Shown here in pieces: positions 1 through 8,855 of a stretch of DNA of 64,000 nucleotides. Location of the stretch: NCBI RefSeq assembly GCF_010448835.1, contig NZ_CP048409.1, positions 1,243,501 through 1,307,500 on the forward strand. The letters run 5' to 3'. The stretch is from Draconibacterium halophilum. Its GTDB lineage: Bacteria; Bacteroidota; Bacteroidia; Bacteroidales; Prolixibacteraceae. The stretch's first letter is position 1, and the number at the start of each line of letters is the position of its first letter. The notes under the pieces were generated by a model. That model made no database searches. It was not told the origin of the DNA and saw only the letters and a program-made list of their open reading frames with translations. The position numbers were made by a program, and so were the translations under genes.

Positions 1-699
1 ATTACTCAAGCCGTAACCAAAGGAATAGAACCAAATGTGGAGATGACGGAAACAGGTATAGATTGGTTGGGAGAGATACCAAAGAATTGGAAAACTGTTA
101 CATTAAAATGGATTAGTTCAAGATATTCTGGTGGTACGCCTGATAAAACGAAGCCTGAGTTTTGGTACGATGGAAATATTCCTTGGTTTAATTCAGGCAT
201 TGTAAACAATTTATTCATCTCAGAACCATCGAATTATATCACAGAAGAGGGATACATAAAAAGCAGTGCAAAATATTTTGAACCAGGCGCACTTCTAATG
301 GCGCTCGCAGGGCAAGGAAAAACGAAAGGTATGGTCGCACAAACAATGATAAAGGCGACTTGTAATCAATCACTCGCAGTTATTAATATTACAGATCAAG
401 AACCTAAGTTTTATCTTTGGTGGCTAAACTCAAAATATAAACAAATCAGAGGAATGTCAAGTCAGGATGGAAGAGATGGCCTTAACCTGGAAATGATCGG
501 CAATATCCCGTGCCCTATACCGCCACTGAATGAACAAAAAAGAATCTCAGATTATATAGAAACCGAAGTAAGAAAGATAGACTCGACGAATAGAAAAATA
601 CAACAAAGTATAACCCAGCTAAAAGAATATCGAGAGGCATTAATCAATGCGGCAGTTACAGGACAAATCGACGTAAGAGAGGAGAACGCCTATGAGTAA
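1..699 (+). CDS. hsdS: Type I restriction-modification specificity subunit HsdS, 3' part (5' end outside window)
   Basis: DNA-recognition subunit of a type I restriction-modification complex. The reading frame is open from base 1, so a GTG at 37 is internal and not the real start. What is visible is the second target-recognition domain, opening with the hallmark IDWLGEIPKNW, followed by the conserved C-terminal spacer helix (PPLNEQKRISDYIETEV, then a KEYREALINAAVTGQI region). The layout ITQAVTKG...GIxWLGEIP is the usual junction between the central conserved helix and TRD2. The stop codon overlaps the hsdR start by 8 bases (ATGAGTAA), so the two are translationally coupled. hsdM and the first TRD should lie left of the window. 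Confidence 0.93.
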   Translation: MTQAVTKGIEPNVEMTETGIDWLGEIPKNWKTVTLKWISSRYSGGTPDKTKPEFWYDGNIPWFNSGIVNNLFISEPSNYITEEGYIKSSAKYFEPGALLMALAGQGKTKGMVAQTMIKATCNQSLAVINITDQEPKFYLWWLNSKYKQIRGMSSQDGRDGLNLEMIGNIPCPIPPLNEQKRISDYIETEVRKIDSTNRKIQQSITQLKEYREALINAAVTGQIDVREENAYE

Positions 700-3600
700 A
701 CACACCGAGATACGTTTTGAAGAAGCAATAGAACAGGCACTGGTCCCTTCAGGAGGTTATATTAAAGGAGATCCTAAGGCATATGATATTGATAAAGCCT
801 TATTTCCAGGTGATGTAATTGGTTTTATCCAAGATACTCAGAAAAAGAAGTGGGAAGCACTTGTAGACATAATAGGAGATCGTGCAGAAGAAACACTTGT
901 AAACGACCTTGTGAAAGAGTTAGGTTTGAAGGGATCTCTTCATGTGTTACGTCATGGATTTAAATGTTTCGGAAAAGCCTTTCGCTTAGCCTATTTTACA
1001 CCTAACACAAAAATTAATAATCAGGCTTGGGAAGACTACGAGAAGAATATATTAACAGTAACTCGTCAGGTACATTTCAGCCCGAAGAATCCTGCCCTTT
1101 CTTTAGATGTAGTGCTATCATTAAACGGCTTGCCAGTGGTTACGTTGGAGCTTAAAAACCATATGACCGGTCAAACCATTGACAATGCTATACATCAATA
1201 CAAGTTCGATCGTCACCCTGCTGATCCGATATTTCGTTTCAAAGAACGTGCCTTGGTACACTTTGCGGTTGACCCAGATCTGGTATCGATGACTACTAAA
1301 CTTGCAGGTAAAGACACCTTCTTTCTTCCATTTAATAAGGGGCACAATTACGGAGCAGGTAATCCCCCTAACGATAACAACTACAAAACAGCCTACCTTT
1401 GGGAAGAGGTCTTGCAAAAGGATTCGCTCTTAGATATCCTCTCCCGGTTCATGCATTTACAAGTTGAAGAAAAGCAGGTAGTCACCAAGAAGGGTATCGT
1501 TCGCAAAACAAAGGAAACGATGATCTTTCCACGGTATCATCAATTAGATGCAGTTCGTTGTCTGGTAGGTGATTCGAAACATAAAGGCTCGGGACACAAT
1601 TACTTAATACAACATTCAGCCGGTTCGGGCAAATCGAACTCTATAGCATGGCTTGCACATCGACTATCAAGTCTGCATAACGAACAGGATGAGAAAATCT
1701 TCGACTCTGTAATAGTAATAACAGACCGGAGGGTGCTTGATCAGCAGTTGCAAGACACAATCTACCAGTTTGAACACAAGCAAGGAGTAGTTAAAAAGAT
1801 TGACGAGGATACAAAGCAACTAGCCAAAGCCTTATCAGGTGGAGTTCCGATAATCATATCTACCATACAAAAGTTTCCGTTCATCGCCCAGGCCATTGAA
1901 ACCTTGGAGAAGAAAGGGGAAGGAGTAAAGATAGACACAGCAGGCAAAAGATTTGCAGTAATAGTAGATGAAGCGCACAGTTCGCAATCAGGTGAGAGTG
2001 CTATGGAATTGCGCAAGGTGTTGAATAGGGACGGTATACAGTCGGCTATAGCTGAACAGATTCTGGATATGGATGATGAAGAGCTATCAGACGAAGCAAA
2101 GGAAGCTATCCTTATGGAAATGCTAAAACGGCCGCAGCAGAAAAACATAAGTTATTTTGCATTTACAGCAACCCCAAAGTTTAAGACTCTTGCGGTCTTC
2201 AACGAGCCCGGAAAGACAGGTAAGTCACCATTTCACCACTATAGTATGAAGCAAGCTATACAAGAGGGCTTTATTATGGATGTGCTGGAAAAATATACAA
2301 ACTACAAAACATACTGCGGACTTATAAAGTCAATTGAAGATGATCCCGAGGTGCCTAAAAAGAAGGCAGCCTTAGCTTTAGCTAGGTTTATGAGTTTACA
2401 CCCACATAACATAAGCCAGAAAGTCGAAGTTATTGTAGAGCATTTTAGAGCATTTACAAAGCATAAGATCGGGGGAAGGGCTAAGGCTATGGTCGTAACA
2501 CGTTCGAGGCTACACGCAGTTAAATACAAGCTTGAATTTGATCGTTACATAAAAGATAAAGGCTACACTGATGTTAAATCACTGGTTGCTTTTTCTGGCA
2601 CTGTAATAGATCCTGACTTTCCGGATAAATCATACTCCGAAACCGGAATGAATCTGGGAGTAAAAGAGACGGAGTTACCCGAAAAATTCAGCACCGATGA
2701 ATATCAGGTATTGTTAGTAGCCGAGAAATACCAGACAGGGTTTGATCAACCATTGCTACATACTATGTACGTAGATAAGCGTCTGTCGGGAATTCAAGCA
2801 GTACAAACACTCTCCCGGTTAAATAGAATCGCGTCAGGGAAGGAGGATACCTTTGTATTGGATTTCGAAAATGACCGGGAAGAGATATATGAGTCGTTTA
2901 AACCGTACTATGAGATAACAGAGAAGGGGCCAGATGGAGATCCCCATCAGCTCTACACTCTTCAGCATGGATTACAGGAGTATCGCGTATTTACCGAAGA
3001 AGAGATTACAGCACTTTGCGACGTATGGTTTAAAAACCGACAGGAACCTACACCCGGCGATCATAAGAAGATGAACAGCATCTTGGACAAGGCTATTGAG
3101 CGTTTTGGAGATTTGGAGGAACAGGAACAAGAAGAGTTTAAAAGTAAACTGGTGAGCTTTCGTAACCTTTATTCGTTCCTGTCGCAGGTAATACCTTATC
3201 AGGATTCAGACCTTGAAAAATTATATACGTATCTCCGCTTCTTAAACACAAAGCTTCCCAAACGTCAAACCGGAAAGTTTGAACTGGAAGACGAAGTAGA
3301 GCTTAAATACTACCGATTACAAAAGATAAGCGAAGGAAGTATAGATTTGGAAGCAGGCGAAGCAGAACAGCTATACGGCGCAACAGAAGTAGGTACCGGA
3401 TCAGCTAAAGAAGAAGAGGTGCAACTATCGACGCTTGTAAATAAACTAAACGATCGCTTCGGCACAGAGTTTACATTAGCAGATCAGCTATTCTTCGACC
3501 AGGTTATAGAGACTGCAATGGAAGATGAAAAGATACGCGAAGCGGCGGAAGTTAATTCCTATGAGAACTTCATGTACTATTTCGGAAAGATGCTGGAAGG

Positions 3601-3724
3601 ACTGTTTATAGAACGAATGGACGGTAACGAAGAGATCTTCACCAAGCTAATGAATGATGATAAAATGATGCAGGTAGCCGCCAAACAGGTAGGTAAGGAT
3701 GTTTATAATCGGGTGCGGAAGTAA
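692..3724 (+). CDS. hsdR: Type I restriction endonuclease subunit R (HsdR)
   Basis: Motor and nuclease subunit of the type I system; it translocates DNA using ATP and cuts unmodified DNA. The 1010-aa length is normal for the family. An N-terminal PD-(D/E)xK nuclease is seen around residues 130-157 (LDVVLSLNGLPVVTLELKN, with D and E-x-K). Superfamily 2 helicase motifs follow: Walker A SAGSGKS near 309, DEAH near 425, motif III FTATPK near 490. The C-terminal part is acidic and helical, as expected for the domain contacting HsdM/S. It starts inside the last codons of hsdS. No disruption is seen, so it looks functional if the upstream subunits are intact. Confidence 0.96.
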   Translation: MSKHTEIRFEEAIEQALVPSGGYIKGDPKAYDIDKALFPGDVIGFIQDTQKKKWEALVDIIGDRAEETLVNDLVKELGLKGSLHVLRHGFKCFGKAFRLAYFTPNTKINNQAWEDYEKNILTVTRQVHFSPKNPALSLDVVLSLNGLPVVTLELKNHMTGQTIDNAIHQYKFDRHPADPIFRFKERALVHFAVDPDLVSMTTKLAGKDTFFLPFNKGHNYGAGNPPNDNNYKTAYLWEEVLQKDSLLDILSRFMHLQVEEKQVVTKKGIVRKTKETMIFPRYHQLDAVRCLVGDSKHKGSGHNYLIQHSAGSGKSNSIAWLAHRLSSLHNEQDEKIFDSVIVITDRRVLDQQLQDTIYQFEHKQGVVKKIDEDTKQLAKALSGGVPIIISTIQKFPFIAQAIETLEKKGEGVKIDTAGKRFAVIVDEAHSSQSGESAMELRKVLNRDGIQSAIAEQILDMDDEELSDEAKEAILMEMLKRPQQKNISYFAFTATPKFKTLAVFNEPGKTGKSPFHHYSMKQAIQEGFIMDVLEKYTNYKTYCGLIKSIEDDPEVPKKKAALALARFMSLHPHNISQKVEVIVEHFRAFTKHKIGGRAKAMVVTRSRLHAVKYKLEFDRYIKDKGYTDVKSLVAFSGTVIDPDFPDKSYSETGMNLGVKETELPEKFSTDEYQVLLVAEKYQTGFDQPLLHTMYVDKRLSGIQAVQTLSRLNRIASGKEDTFVLDFENDREEIYESFKPYYEITEKGPDGDPHQLYTLQHGLQEYRVFTEEEITALCDVWFKNRQEPTPGDHKKMNSILDKAIERFGDLEEQEQEEFKSKLVSFRNLYSFLSQVIPYQDSDLEKLYTYLRFLNTKLPKRQTGKFELEDEVELKYYRLQKISEGSIDLEAGEAEQLYGATEVGTGSAKEEEVQLSTLVNKLNDRFGTEFTLADQLFFDQVIETAMEDEKIREAAEVNSYENFMYYFGKMLEGLFIERMDGNEEIFTKLMNDDKMMQVAAKQVGKDVYNRVRK

Positions 3725-3784
3725 GAATTTAGAACTCCATTATTGCACTAAGCTAAAACAAACGAACACAATAGGACAGAGGAT

Positions 3785-3906
3785 ATGCAACCGAAAATTG
3801 AAAGATCTAATAAGAAAATTATATTTGAACAGATTGTAAAAAGAACTGATCCCTTTCGAGAAGATGGGAATAGGGGATATTAAATTTTCTTAGTAGTGTT
3901 TGGGAT
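3785..3906 (+). other. Probable lost N-terminal codons of the Septu-like ATPase (frame break)
   Basis: An ATG at 3785 opens a frame of 32 codons that stops at 3881, ending ...DPFREDGNRGY. The ATPase frame is open from 3874, overlapping it. Adding one G to the GGGG run at 3873-3876 joins the two frames and gives ...GNRGILNFLSSVWDLKSMPSED, which runs straight into the conserved start of the ATPase N-terminal domain. A purine-rich AGAGGA sits just before this ATG. I infer that the true start is 3785 and that one G is missing, but a TTG (3907) or ATG (3916) start is possible if the break is real. Confidence 0.5.
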
Positions 3907-5751
3907 TTGAAGAGCATGCCTTCTGAAGATCCCCGGTTTAGCGATGCCGAGGGAGATATCATACAGCATACTGTAAATAACGAGGACTGGGATGTTGAAT
4001 ATCTTTTCATAGATAGATTGAAATTGCTGGAAGATGATACAGTTTTCATAAAATTTATAGAGAGTGTCGTCAGTCCGGGATTCAGAATTGATGAAGATGA
4101 TATTGTTCATTATGTACTAGGAATTAATGATGTACTTCAGAGGGATAAGCTTCAACTAGCTGTCTCTGATTATGATAGAGAAAACCTTCCAGTTTATACA
4201 GTACGGGAATATGACGAAAGTGAACAGTATCCTATAGATTTAAAAAGGAACACGATACCAATATACGTAGATAAGAGTCCAAAAGGAAGAATTGATAGAT
4301 ATCAGAATCATAAAAAGCCGGAAGTATTTAACTCAATTGTTTTAGTATTTAATGAAGGATGGAATGACTATGGTGTACGTAGTCAATTTGCAATGTTCTT
4401 TTACGATTGGACTGGCAATCCATCATTAGTTGGATATGTGAAAATAATAATAAAAAATAATAACAATATTGATAGCATCCCAGAATCGTTCGTACAGTTA
4501 AATGACGATTACTGTTCACTAGGGATGAGTCTAGGGTATTATCAGAACCTGAGCAATTTACTAGGGAAGGAATTTTTAGGATTATTATTTGCTTTAAGAG
4601 ATGCTGCTTTCTTTACAGAAACACACGAGAAGTTTGAAAAGGATGACAATTTTAATAACTCCTTACTGCGGTTTGATGAACAAGAAAGAACTCTTCGAGA
4701 AGCGAAGCACTTAGTTGCAGGATTAAGTCTAGATAATCTCTATTCATTTCAATATAAATTCATTCCTAAATATTCGAGAGAGGCGATAAATGTTGATTTC
4801 CAATTTGGAGAAGACAGTGAAATACCGAATAGAGTCTATGCTTTAATAGGGAAGAATGGTGCAGGGAAAACTCAATTAATAACTTCACTGCCAATAAACA
4901 TCGCTGAGAGGAGAGACGATTGCTTTGACCCGACAATTCCATTGTTTAGCAGAGTGATAGCTGTTTCATACAGTATCTTTGACACTTTCCAGATCCCTAA
5001 AAAGATGGCAACATTTAATTATGTTTATTGTGGGCTAAGAAACGAGAAAGGGACCATGTTAACGGACCAGGGATTGCTCTTGCGATTTCATAATTCATGG
5101 AAAAAGATAGAAGAAATTGAAAGAATAAATAAATGGAGAAGAGTATTGTTGAATTTTATAGAGGAGGAGGTTGTATCAGAGTTTCTAATTGAAAGGGAGG
5201 ATATAACATCTCGACACAACAAGTACAAAGTATCACTGGAAGGTTTCGGAAAAGCAAGAAAAAAGTTGAGTTCAGGAGAAAGTATTATTTTATATATAAT
5301 TACCCAGATAGTTGCAAATATTCGATATGATTCACTTCTGCTATTCGATGAACCAGAAACGCATTTGCACCCTAATGCTATAACCCAGTTGATGAATACA
5401 ATTTATAGCTTGGTTAATGAGTTTCAGTCCTATTGTATTCTTGCAACACATTCTCCACTTGTTATTAGGGAATGTTTATCAAGGAATGTGTACATAATGG
5501 AACGACATGAGAACACACCTGCGATAAGAAAAATCGGACTCGAATCGTTCGGAGAGAACTTAACTGTTTTGGCTGAAGAGGTATTTGGAAATAAAGATAT
5601 TCCTAAATATTATAAATCGATAATTGATCAGTTAGTTGGTCAAAAGAAATCTTATGAAGAGATTGTTGGATTAATAGAGTCAGATGCGACCCCCTTAAGC
5701 CTGAATGCAAAAGTGTATATCAAAAGTGTAATCCGGAATACAAATGCGTAA
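3907..5751 (+). CDS. ptuA: Septu-type (PtuA-like) defence ATPase with AbiJ_NTD3-like N-terminus
   Basis: ABC/SMC-type ATPase of the class paired with HNH nucleases in Septu anti-phage systems. Seen directly: Walker A GKNGAGKT near residue 315; the LSSGE signature near 454; Walker B LLLFDEPETHLHP near 478; and an ATHSP switch histidine near 514. This is the OLD/RecF-like AAA_21 arrangement. The first 130 residues (DLKSMPSEDPRF, DIIQHTVNNEDW, then IDRLKLLEDD) resemble the AbiJ N-terminal domain type 3 found on abortive-infection proteins. That match is from memory of the family and needs an HMM search. The last 8 bases overlap the HNH gene (ATGCGTAA). The 3907 start is a TTG; the real N-terminus probably extends to 3785. 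The system name is inferred from domain pairing. Confidence 0.72.
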   Translation: MKSMPSEDPRFSDAEGDIIQHTVNNEDWDVEYLFIDRLKLLEDDTVFIKFIESVVSPGFRIDEDDIVHYVLGINDVLQRDKLQLAVSDYDRENLPVYTVREYDESEQYPIDLKRNTIPIYVDKSPKGRIDRYQNHKKPEVFNSIVLVFNEGWNDYGVRSQFAMFFYDWTGNPSLVGYVKIIIKNNNNIDSIPESFVQLNDDYCSLGMSLGYYQNLSNLLGKEFLGLLFALRDAAFFTETHEKFEKDDNFNNSLLRFDEQERTLREAKHLVAGLSLDNLYSFQYKFIPKYSREAINVDFQFGEDSEIPNRVYALIGKNGAGKTQLITSLPINIAERRDDCFDPTIPLFSRVIAVSYSIFDTFQIPKKMATFNYVYCGLRNEKGTMLTDQGLLLRFHNSWKKIEEIERINKWRRVLLNFIEEEVVSEFLIEREDITSRHNKYKVSLEGFGKARKKLSSGESIILYIITQIVANIRYDSLLLFDEPETHLHPNAITQLMNTIYSLVNEFQSYCILATHSPLVIRECLSRNVYIMERHENTPAIRKIGLESFGENLTVLAEEVFGNKDIPKYYKSIIDQLVGQKKSYEEIVGLIESDATPLSLNAKVYIKSVIRNTNA

Positions 5752-6610
5752 TCTAAGACCTTACCAAGGCCAAAGCTTTGATTTTCATAATGCAATATTA
5801 GAGTCAAAGAGAAATACAGATCAAGATCCCACCTATAAAGACAGAGTAAGGGAACTGGCCGAAGTGATAGAACAAAAATTTGAAGAGTATGATGAAAACT
5901 TTGAAGAAAATACACTGGACAACCTAGAGTGTCATGGGTATCAGAATATAGAAAAATCTGACCTACTCAAATTATATCGTTTTAAAAGTAGGCTGATTCA
6001 AGAACTAAAATTAGAAGTTACAACCTCTGAATTCAATAGGAGATTAAATACTTGTCAGAACTGTACAATTAGTGAAATCAATTCGATGGACCATTTTGTA
6101 AGTAAAGAAGAGTTTCCAGAGTATACGGTGCATCCTAAAAATATATTTCCATCATGTACGACGTGTAACTCTTATAAAAACAAAATATGGAGGATTGATG
6201 GCAGAATTCAGTTTCTAAATCTATACCTAGATGAATTACCTGAACAACAGTATCTGTTTGTCAATATCGGAGTGGAATTGGAGGAAAATGTAATAACAAC
6301 AGAGTTCTACATAGATAATCGAAATAATATTGACGAAGCCAAATATAATCTTATCAGGAACCACTATGAGAGATTGCATTTGTGTGAGCGATTTGAAAGG
6401 AATAATGATGTTGTAATTTCTCCTCTTGAGAACATAATAAGAACGTTCAGTCAAACATTGGAAATAGAAGAGGTTAAGGAATTAATAGAAGAAACAAGTT
6501 TGAGGAATAAGATCTATTATGGGCAAAACTACTGGAAATCAATTCTGGAAATAGCATTGGTAAATAATGAGGATTTTCTTTCCCTTGTAAGCCAAGAACA
6601 ATCAGTATGA
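5744..6610 (+). CDS. ptuB: HNH endonuclease, Septu PtuB-like partner
   Basis: Predicted nuclease effector of the two-gene defence system, expected to cut nucleic acid when the ATPase senses infection. A zinc-stabilised HNH core is visible: CxxC at 104/107, the Asp-His pair at 116-117, Asn133, and a second CxxC at 138/141 followed by Asn. The 90 residues before the core are helical and charged and may bind the ATPase. The start overlaps the ATPase stop by 8 bases, so expression is coupled. 288 aa is in the usual PtuB range. The pairing of an ABC-type ATPase with an HNH nuclease downstream, beside a type I R-M locus, is the main support for Septu. Confidence 0.78.
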   Translation: MRNLRPYQGQSFDFHNAILESKRNTDQDPTYKDRVRELAEVIEQKFEEYDENFEENTLDNLECHGYQNIEKSDLLKLYRFKSRLIQELKLEVTTSEFNRRLNTCQNCTISEINSMDHFVSKEEFPEYTVHPKNIFPSCTTCNSYKNKIWRIDGRIQFLNLYLDELPEQQYLFVNIGVELEENVITTEFYIDNRNNIDEAKYNLIRNHYERLHLCERFERNNDVVISPLENIIRTFSQTLEIEEVKELIEETSLRNKIYYGQNYWKSILEIALVNNEDFLSLVSQEQSV

Positions 6611-7222
6611 AATTTAAAAAGTATTCCTTAATCTAGTTTTTTAATATGACTAGTCTTTCAATCGGCTGGATAAGAAGTGCAATGACCGGAGTGGATTGCA
6701 GTTATTATTCAAGCTTCGCGAGCCGCCTGCGAGTTGAGCGAGGGTCTCACAAAAAGCAGGTTGAAGTATGAGACCGGTTTGTGTGATATCTGTGTAGTGA
6801 CGTAGGAACGGAATAGACGAAACCGCCAGACCATCACTTAATCAATCCTGGTTGAAGCTTGAGCGATCTGCAGGCTCGCCTAACTCGGGCAGCGGGTGGA
6901 TTATAAGCTCATGTATAGAGGAACGACTACATGTGCTTATAATACAGAGGAAGCTGCCGTGACGACAACGACTGAGCCTCAAGAACTATGACAGCCTGAG
7001 AGTAACGAATCCGAAGGACGGTAAGTACTTTATATTCCATATAAAACAGAAACTAAATATAAAGTGCTTGCCGGGATGGCATTGGTCTTGCTGAATAGGC
7101 GGAGGAACACCTTATTTCCTAACATGAAGTTGATAATATAAACATAATTTAGTTTCGCACTCTAACAATATTGTTTATATTGAACACCGAATAAACAATA
7201 AGACACAAAATCAACTTTTACT
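6611..7222 (+). other. Gene-free structured region, possibly the 5' ribozyme part of a group II intron
   Basis: No credible ORF. The sequence is more GC-rich than its flanks and holds several strong hairpins. A GGTCTCA/TGAGACC stem lies at about 6753-6774. A long arm about 6900-6945 pairs ATTATAAGC with GCTTATAAT and CATGTA with TACATG around a 12-base loop, and is itself enclosed by GGGCAGC/GCTGCC. At about 7021-7074 GGTAAG pairs with CTTGCC and continues as ACTTTATATT/AATATAAAGT. GTGTG at 6781 matches the 5' consensus of group II introns, and the density of helices fits intron domains I-III. No reverse transcriptase follows and no domain V was found, so it would be a fragment. Another structured RNA is equally possible. 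Confidence 0.35.
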
Positions 7223-7717
7223 ATGGTTAAATCTAATGTCCCAAAGCCTATCAGCCTCATTGTAATTATAACCTTGATAGCGATAACAAGTTCTGCTCAA
7301 ACATACACGTATGACATAATTCGAGAAACAAAAATGAATAATGCCGGAACCCAACAGATTGGAAACTACGAAGATTATGGTAGTAATACGGAAATATCTT
7401 TTAGAGGAATAGACGTCACAATAAAAATAGATGGTGAAATATTCGTTGTTGGACGAGAAATGTATGGAAGCAATATAGATAAAGAAGAAACTGAAGTTGT
7501 AAAAAAAATTAGCAAGTATTACTTCCCTTTAGGAAAGGAGCATGCGGATAAAACAAACTTCCACCTTACTGAATATTACGACAAGGTAAATAAAAGAAAA
7601 TCTCATATTCTAAGTTATGAGGTAAATAAGAGAACAACAAATGTCGCAGGTGCAAAATTTACATCATCTGAACAGCGAGTGTTAATGTTCATTAATTCAA
7701 AAGAATTTAATAACTAA
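7223..7717 (+). CDS. Secreted protein of unknown function
   Basis: 164 aa, family not recognised. An N-terminal signal peptide is evident (basic MVKSNVPK, then a hydrophobic ISLIVIITLIAIT stretch and a likely cleavage after SSAQ). The mature part is polar, rich in Lys, Glu and Thr, with alternating beta-type segments (EISFRGIDVTIKIDGEIFVV) and no cysteine pattern. It lies in the AT-rich accessory stretch just after the hairpin block and is followed after 6 bases by a tiny membrane-protein ORF, so the two could be co-transcribed. Function unknown. Confidence 0.6.
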   Translation: MVKSNVPKPISLIVIITLIAITSSAQTYTYDIIRETKMNNAGTQQIGNYEDYGSNTEISFRGIDVTIKIDGEIFVVGREMYGSNIDKEETEVVKKISKYYFPLGKEHADKTNFHLTEYYDKVNKRKSHILSYEVNKRTTNVAGAKFTSSEQRVLMFINSKEFNN

Positions 7718-7723
7718 TAGAGA

Positions 7724-7819
7724 ATGTGGGTACTACTTTTTAACGGAGCTATAATCGGAGCAATAATACTATTCATAGCGATTGTGATTGGAATAGTAAA
7801 TCGTTGTAAAAAGAAATGA
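7724..7819 (+). CDS. Small single-pass membrane protein (31 aa)
   Basis: ATG at 7724 gives 31 codons: a hydrophobic stretch (about residues 3-26, AIIGAIILFIAIVIGIV in the middle) ending in a basic Arg-Cys-Lys-Lys-Lys tail, the form of an N-out single-span protein or toxin-like peptide. It lies 6 bases after the secreted protein stop. Nothing else identifies it; translation is plausible from composition only. Confidence 0.4.
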   Translation: MWVLLFNGAIIGAIILFIAIVIGIVNRCKKK

Positions 7820-7842
7820 TAAACAAACTAAGAATTTTTTAA

Positions 7843-8280
7843 TTGAAATCTATAAAAATAAATCAAATGAATCTTTTCAACAAAAGAATGCCTAATGAGT
7901 GTATTACAGCACTGAGTGATAAAGATTATGAGTATGTATATAAAGGAACACATCATGGAATTAAATCAACCTATACTTCAGAAATGAATCCATTAGATTT
8001 TGAGCTCATATTAACAAAGGACACAATGAAGATAAAGCAAGATGGAAAAATTGTAATTAAATATGAAATAGAACCATCCTCTTATAAAGAAATCAAAGTT
8101 GACGGTGACAAGAGTTATTTATGGGATGCTTATTTGTATGTTGAGCGTGAAGGAGGCTATCATGATGGAACGCTAATTTTAAACACCCATTCCAAGGGGT
8201 ATTCGTGGTTTTTTGACCAAGGAAGCGGTGGGGCAGTTATGTTTCATACTGAAAAAGGAGTAACAAAGAAAAGAGCCTAA
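7843..8280 (+). CDS. Hypothetical protein
   Basis: Up to 145 aa from a TTG at 7843; an ATG at 7867 (Met9) is a reasonable alternative start. No signal peptide. The middle looks like an all-beta domain (repeated short strands such as DTMKIKQDGKIVIKYEIEPS) and the C-terminus is Gly-rich (FDQGSGGAV). Not recognised. It sits in the accessory region between two other small orphan ORFs. Confidence 0.5.
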   Translation: MKSIKINQMNLFNKRMPNECITALSDKDYEYVYKGTHHGIKSTYTSEMNPLDFELILTKDTMKIKQDGKIVIKYEIEPSSYKEIKVDGDKSYLWDAYLYVEREGGYHDGTLILNTHSKGYSWFFDQGSGGAVMFHTEKGVTKKRA

Positions 8281-8297
8281 ACCTTTTGGGAGGTGCG

Positions 8298-8426
8298 ATG
8301 AAATGTGTCCATCACTACTTAATGGCTTTTATAGTACTGGCAACTATAGCTTCATGTGATCAGATTGAGCAAGTACGCAACCATAAATATTACGTTAAGG
8401 AGAACGAACGGTTTTTAGATAGATAA
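8298..8426 (+). CDS. Small lipoprotein (42 aa)
   Basis: ATG at 8298 preceded 7 bases upstream by a strong GGAGGTG ribosome site, unusual in Bacteroidota and supporting translation. The product has a short hydrophobic signal and a clear lipobox (IASC, cysteine at residue 20), leaving only about 22 charged residues after lipidation. This is the form of lysis-type or entericidin-like mini-lipoproteins, but no family is recognised. Confidence 0.45.
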   Translation: MKCVHHYLMAFIVLATIASCDQIEQVRNHKYYVKENERFLDR

Positions 8427-8429
8427 ATA

Positions 8430-8464
8430 CAAAAAAAAGAAAACAGGAGAGTTTCCTCCCCTGT
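8430..8464 (-). terminator. Intrinsic terminator for the minus-strand lipoprotein gene
   Basis: On the minus strand ACAGGGGAG pairs with CTCTCCTGT (9 pairs, one G-U) around a GAAA-type loop, followed by a U-rich run. It lies directly after the stop of the 8469-8855 gene and would also stop transcripts in the converging direction only weakly. Confidence 0.75.
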
Positions 8465-8468
8465 ATAA

Positions 8469-8855
8469 TTAATCTTTAGTATAAGTTTCAACATATTCAC
8501 CGGTGTCAATATCAATAACACTAAGATGATCATTACTCAAATCAAGTTTAAAGCTCGATAAGGATTTGTCATCTAAGGGATACTGACTGAACTTGTCCAG
8601 GTTAACAACGAATTTACCAGAGGACTCGTCAACAGGAGAATAGTTACCACTCCATTCAACGTGATAAGCAGAGCCGTTCATTACGCCTTCAACCTGATGG
8701 TCATCAGAGAAAGACATGGTTTTAGCAAGCCCATCGGAGGACCTGATATACTTCCAGGATGTGTTTGATAACTCATCATCAGGAAGCTCATCCTTGCTAC
8801 AAGATGACGAAAGTAAAGCAGCAAATAGTGTAAGTAATAACAATACATTTTTCAT
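8469..8855 (-). CDS. Lipoprotein, lipocalin-like size
   Basis: 128 aa with an N-terminal lipoprotein signal (MKNVLLLLTLFAALLSSSC, lipid-accepting Cys at residue 19) and a Ser/Asp-rich linker. The rest has short beta-strand-like segments with a TSWKYIRS opening, similar in layout to small Bacteroidota lipocalin-like lipoproteins that begin with a conserved W. That resemblance is only general. It is exported and anchored in the periplasm or on the surface. It is transcribed toward the orphan ORFs and ends in a good terminator. Confidence 0.7.
   Translation of the reverse strand: MKNVLLLLTLFAALLSSSCSKDELPDDELSNTSWKYIRSSDGLAKTMSFSDDHQVEGVMNGSAYHVEWSGNYSPVDESSGKFVVNLDKFSQYPLDDKSLSSFKLDLSNDHLSVIDIDTGEYVETYTKD

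Noticed and set aside
6611..7222. Retron ncRNA for the Septu-like pair
   Set aside because: No reverse transcriptase within the window; pairing and msr/msd organisation not seen.
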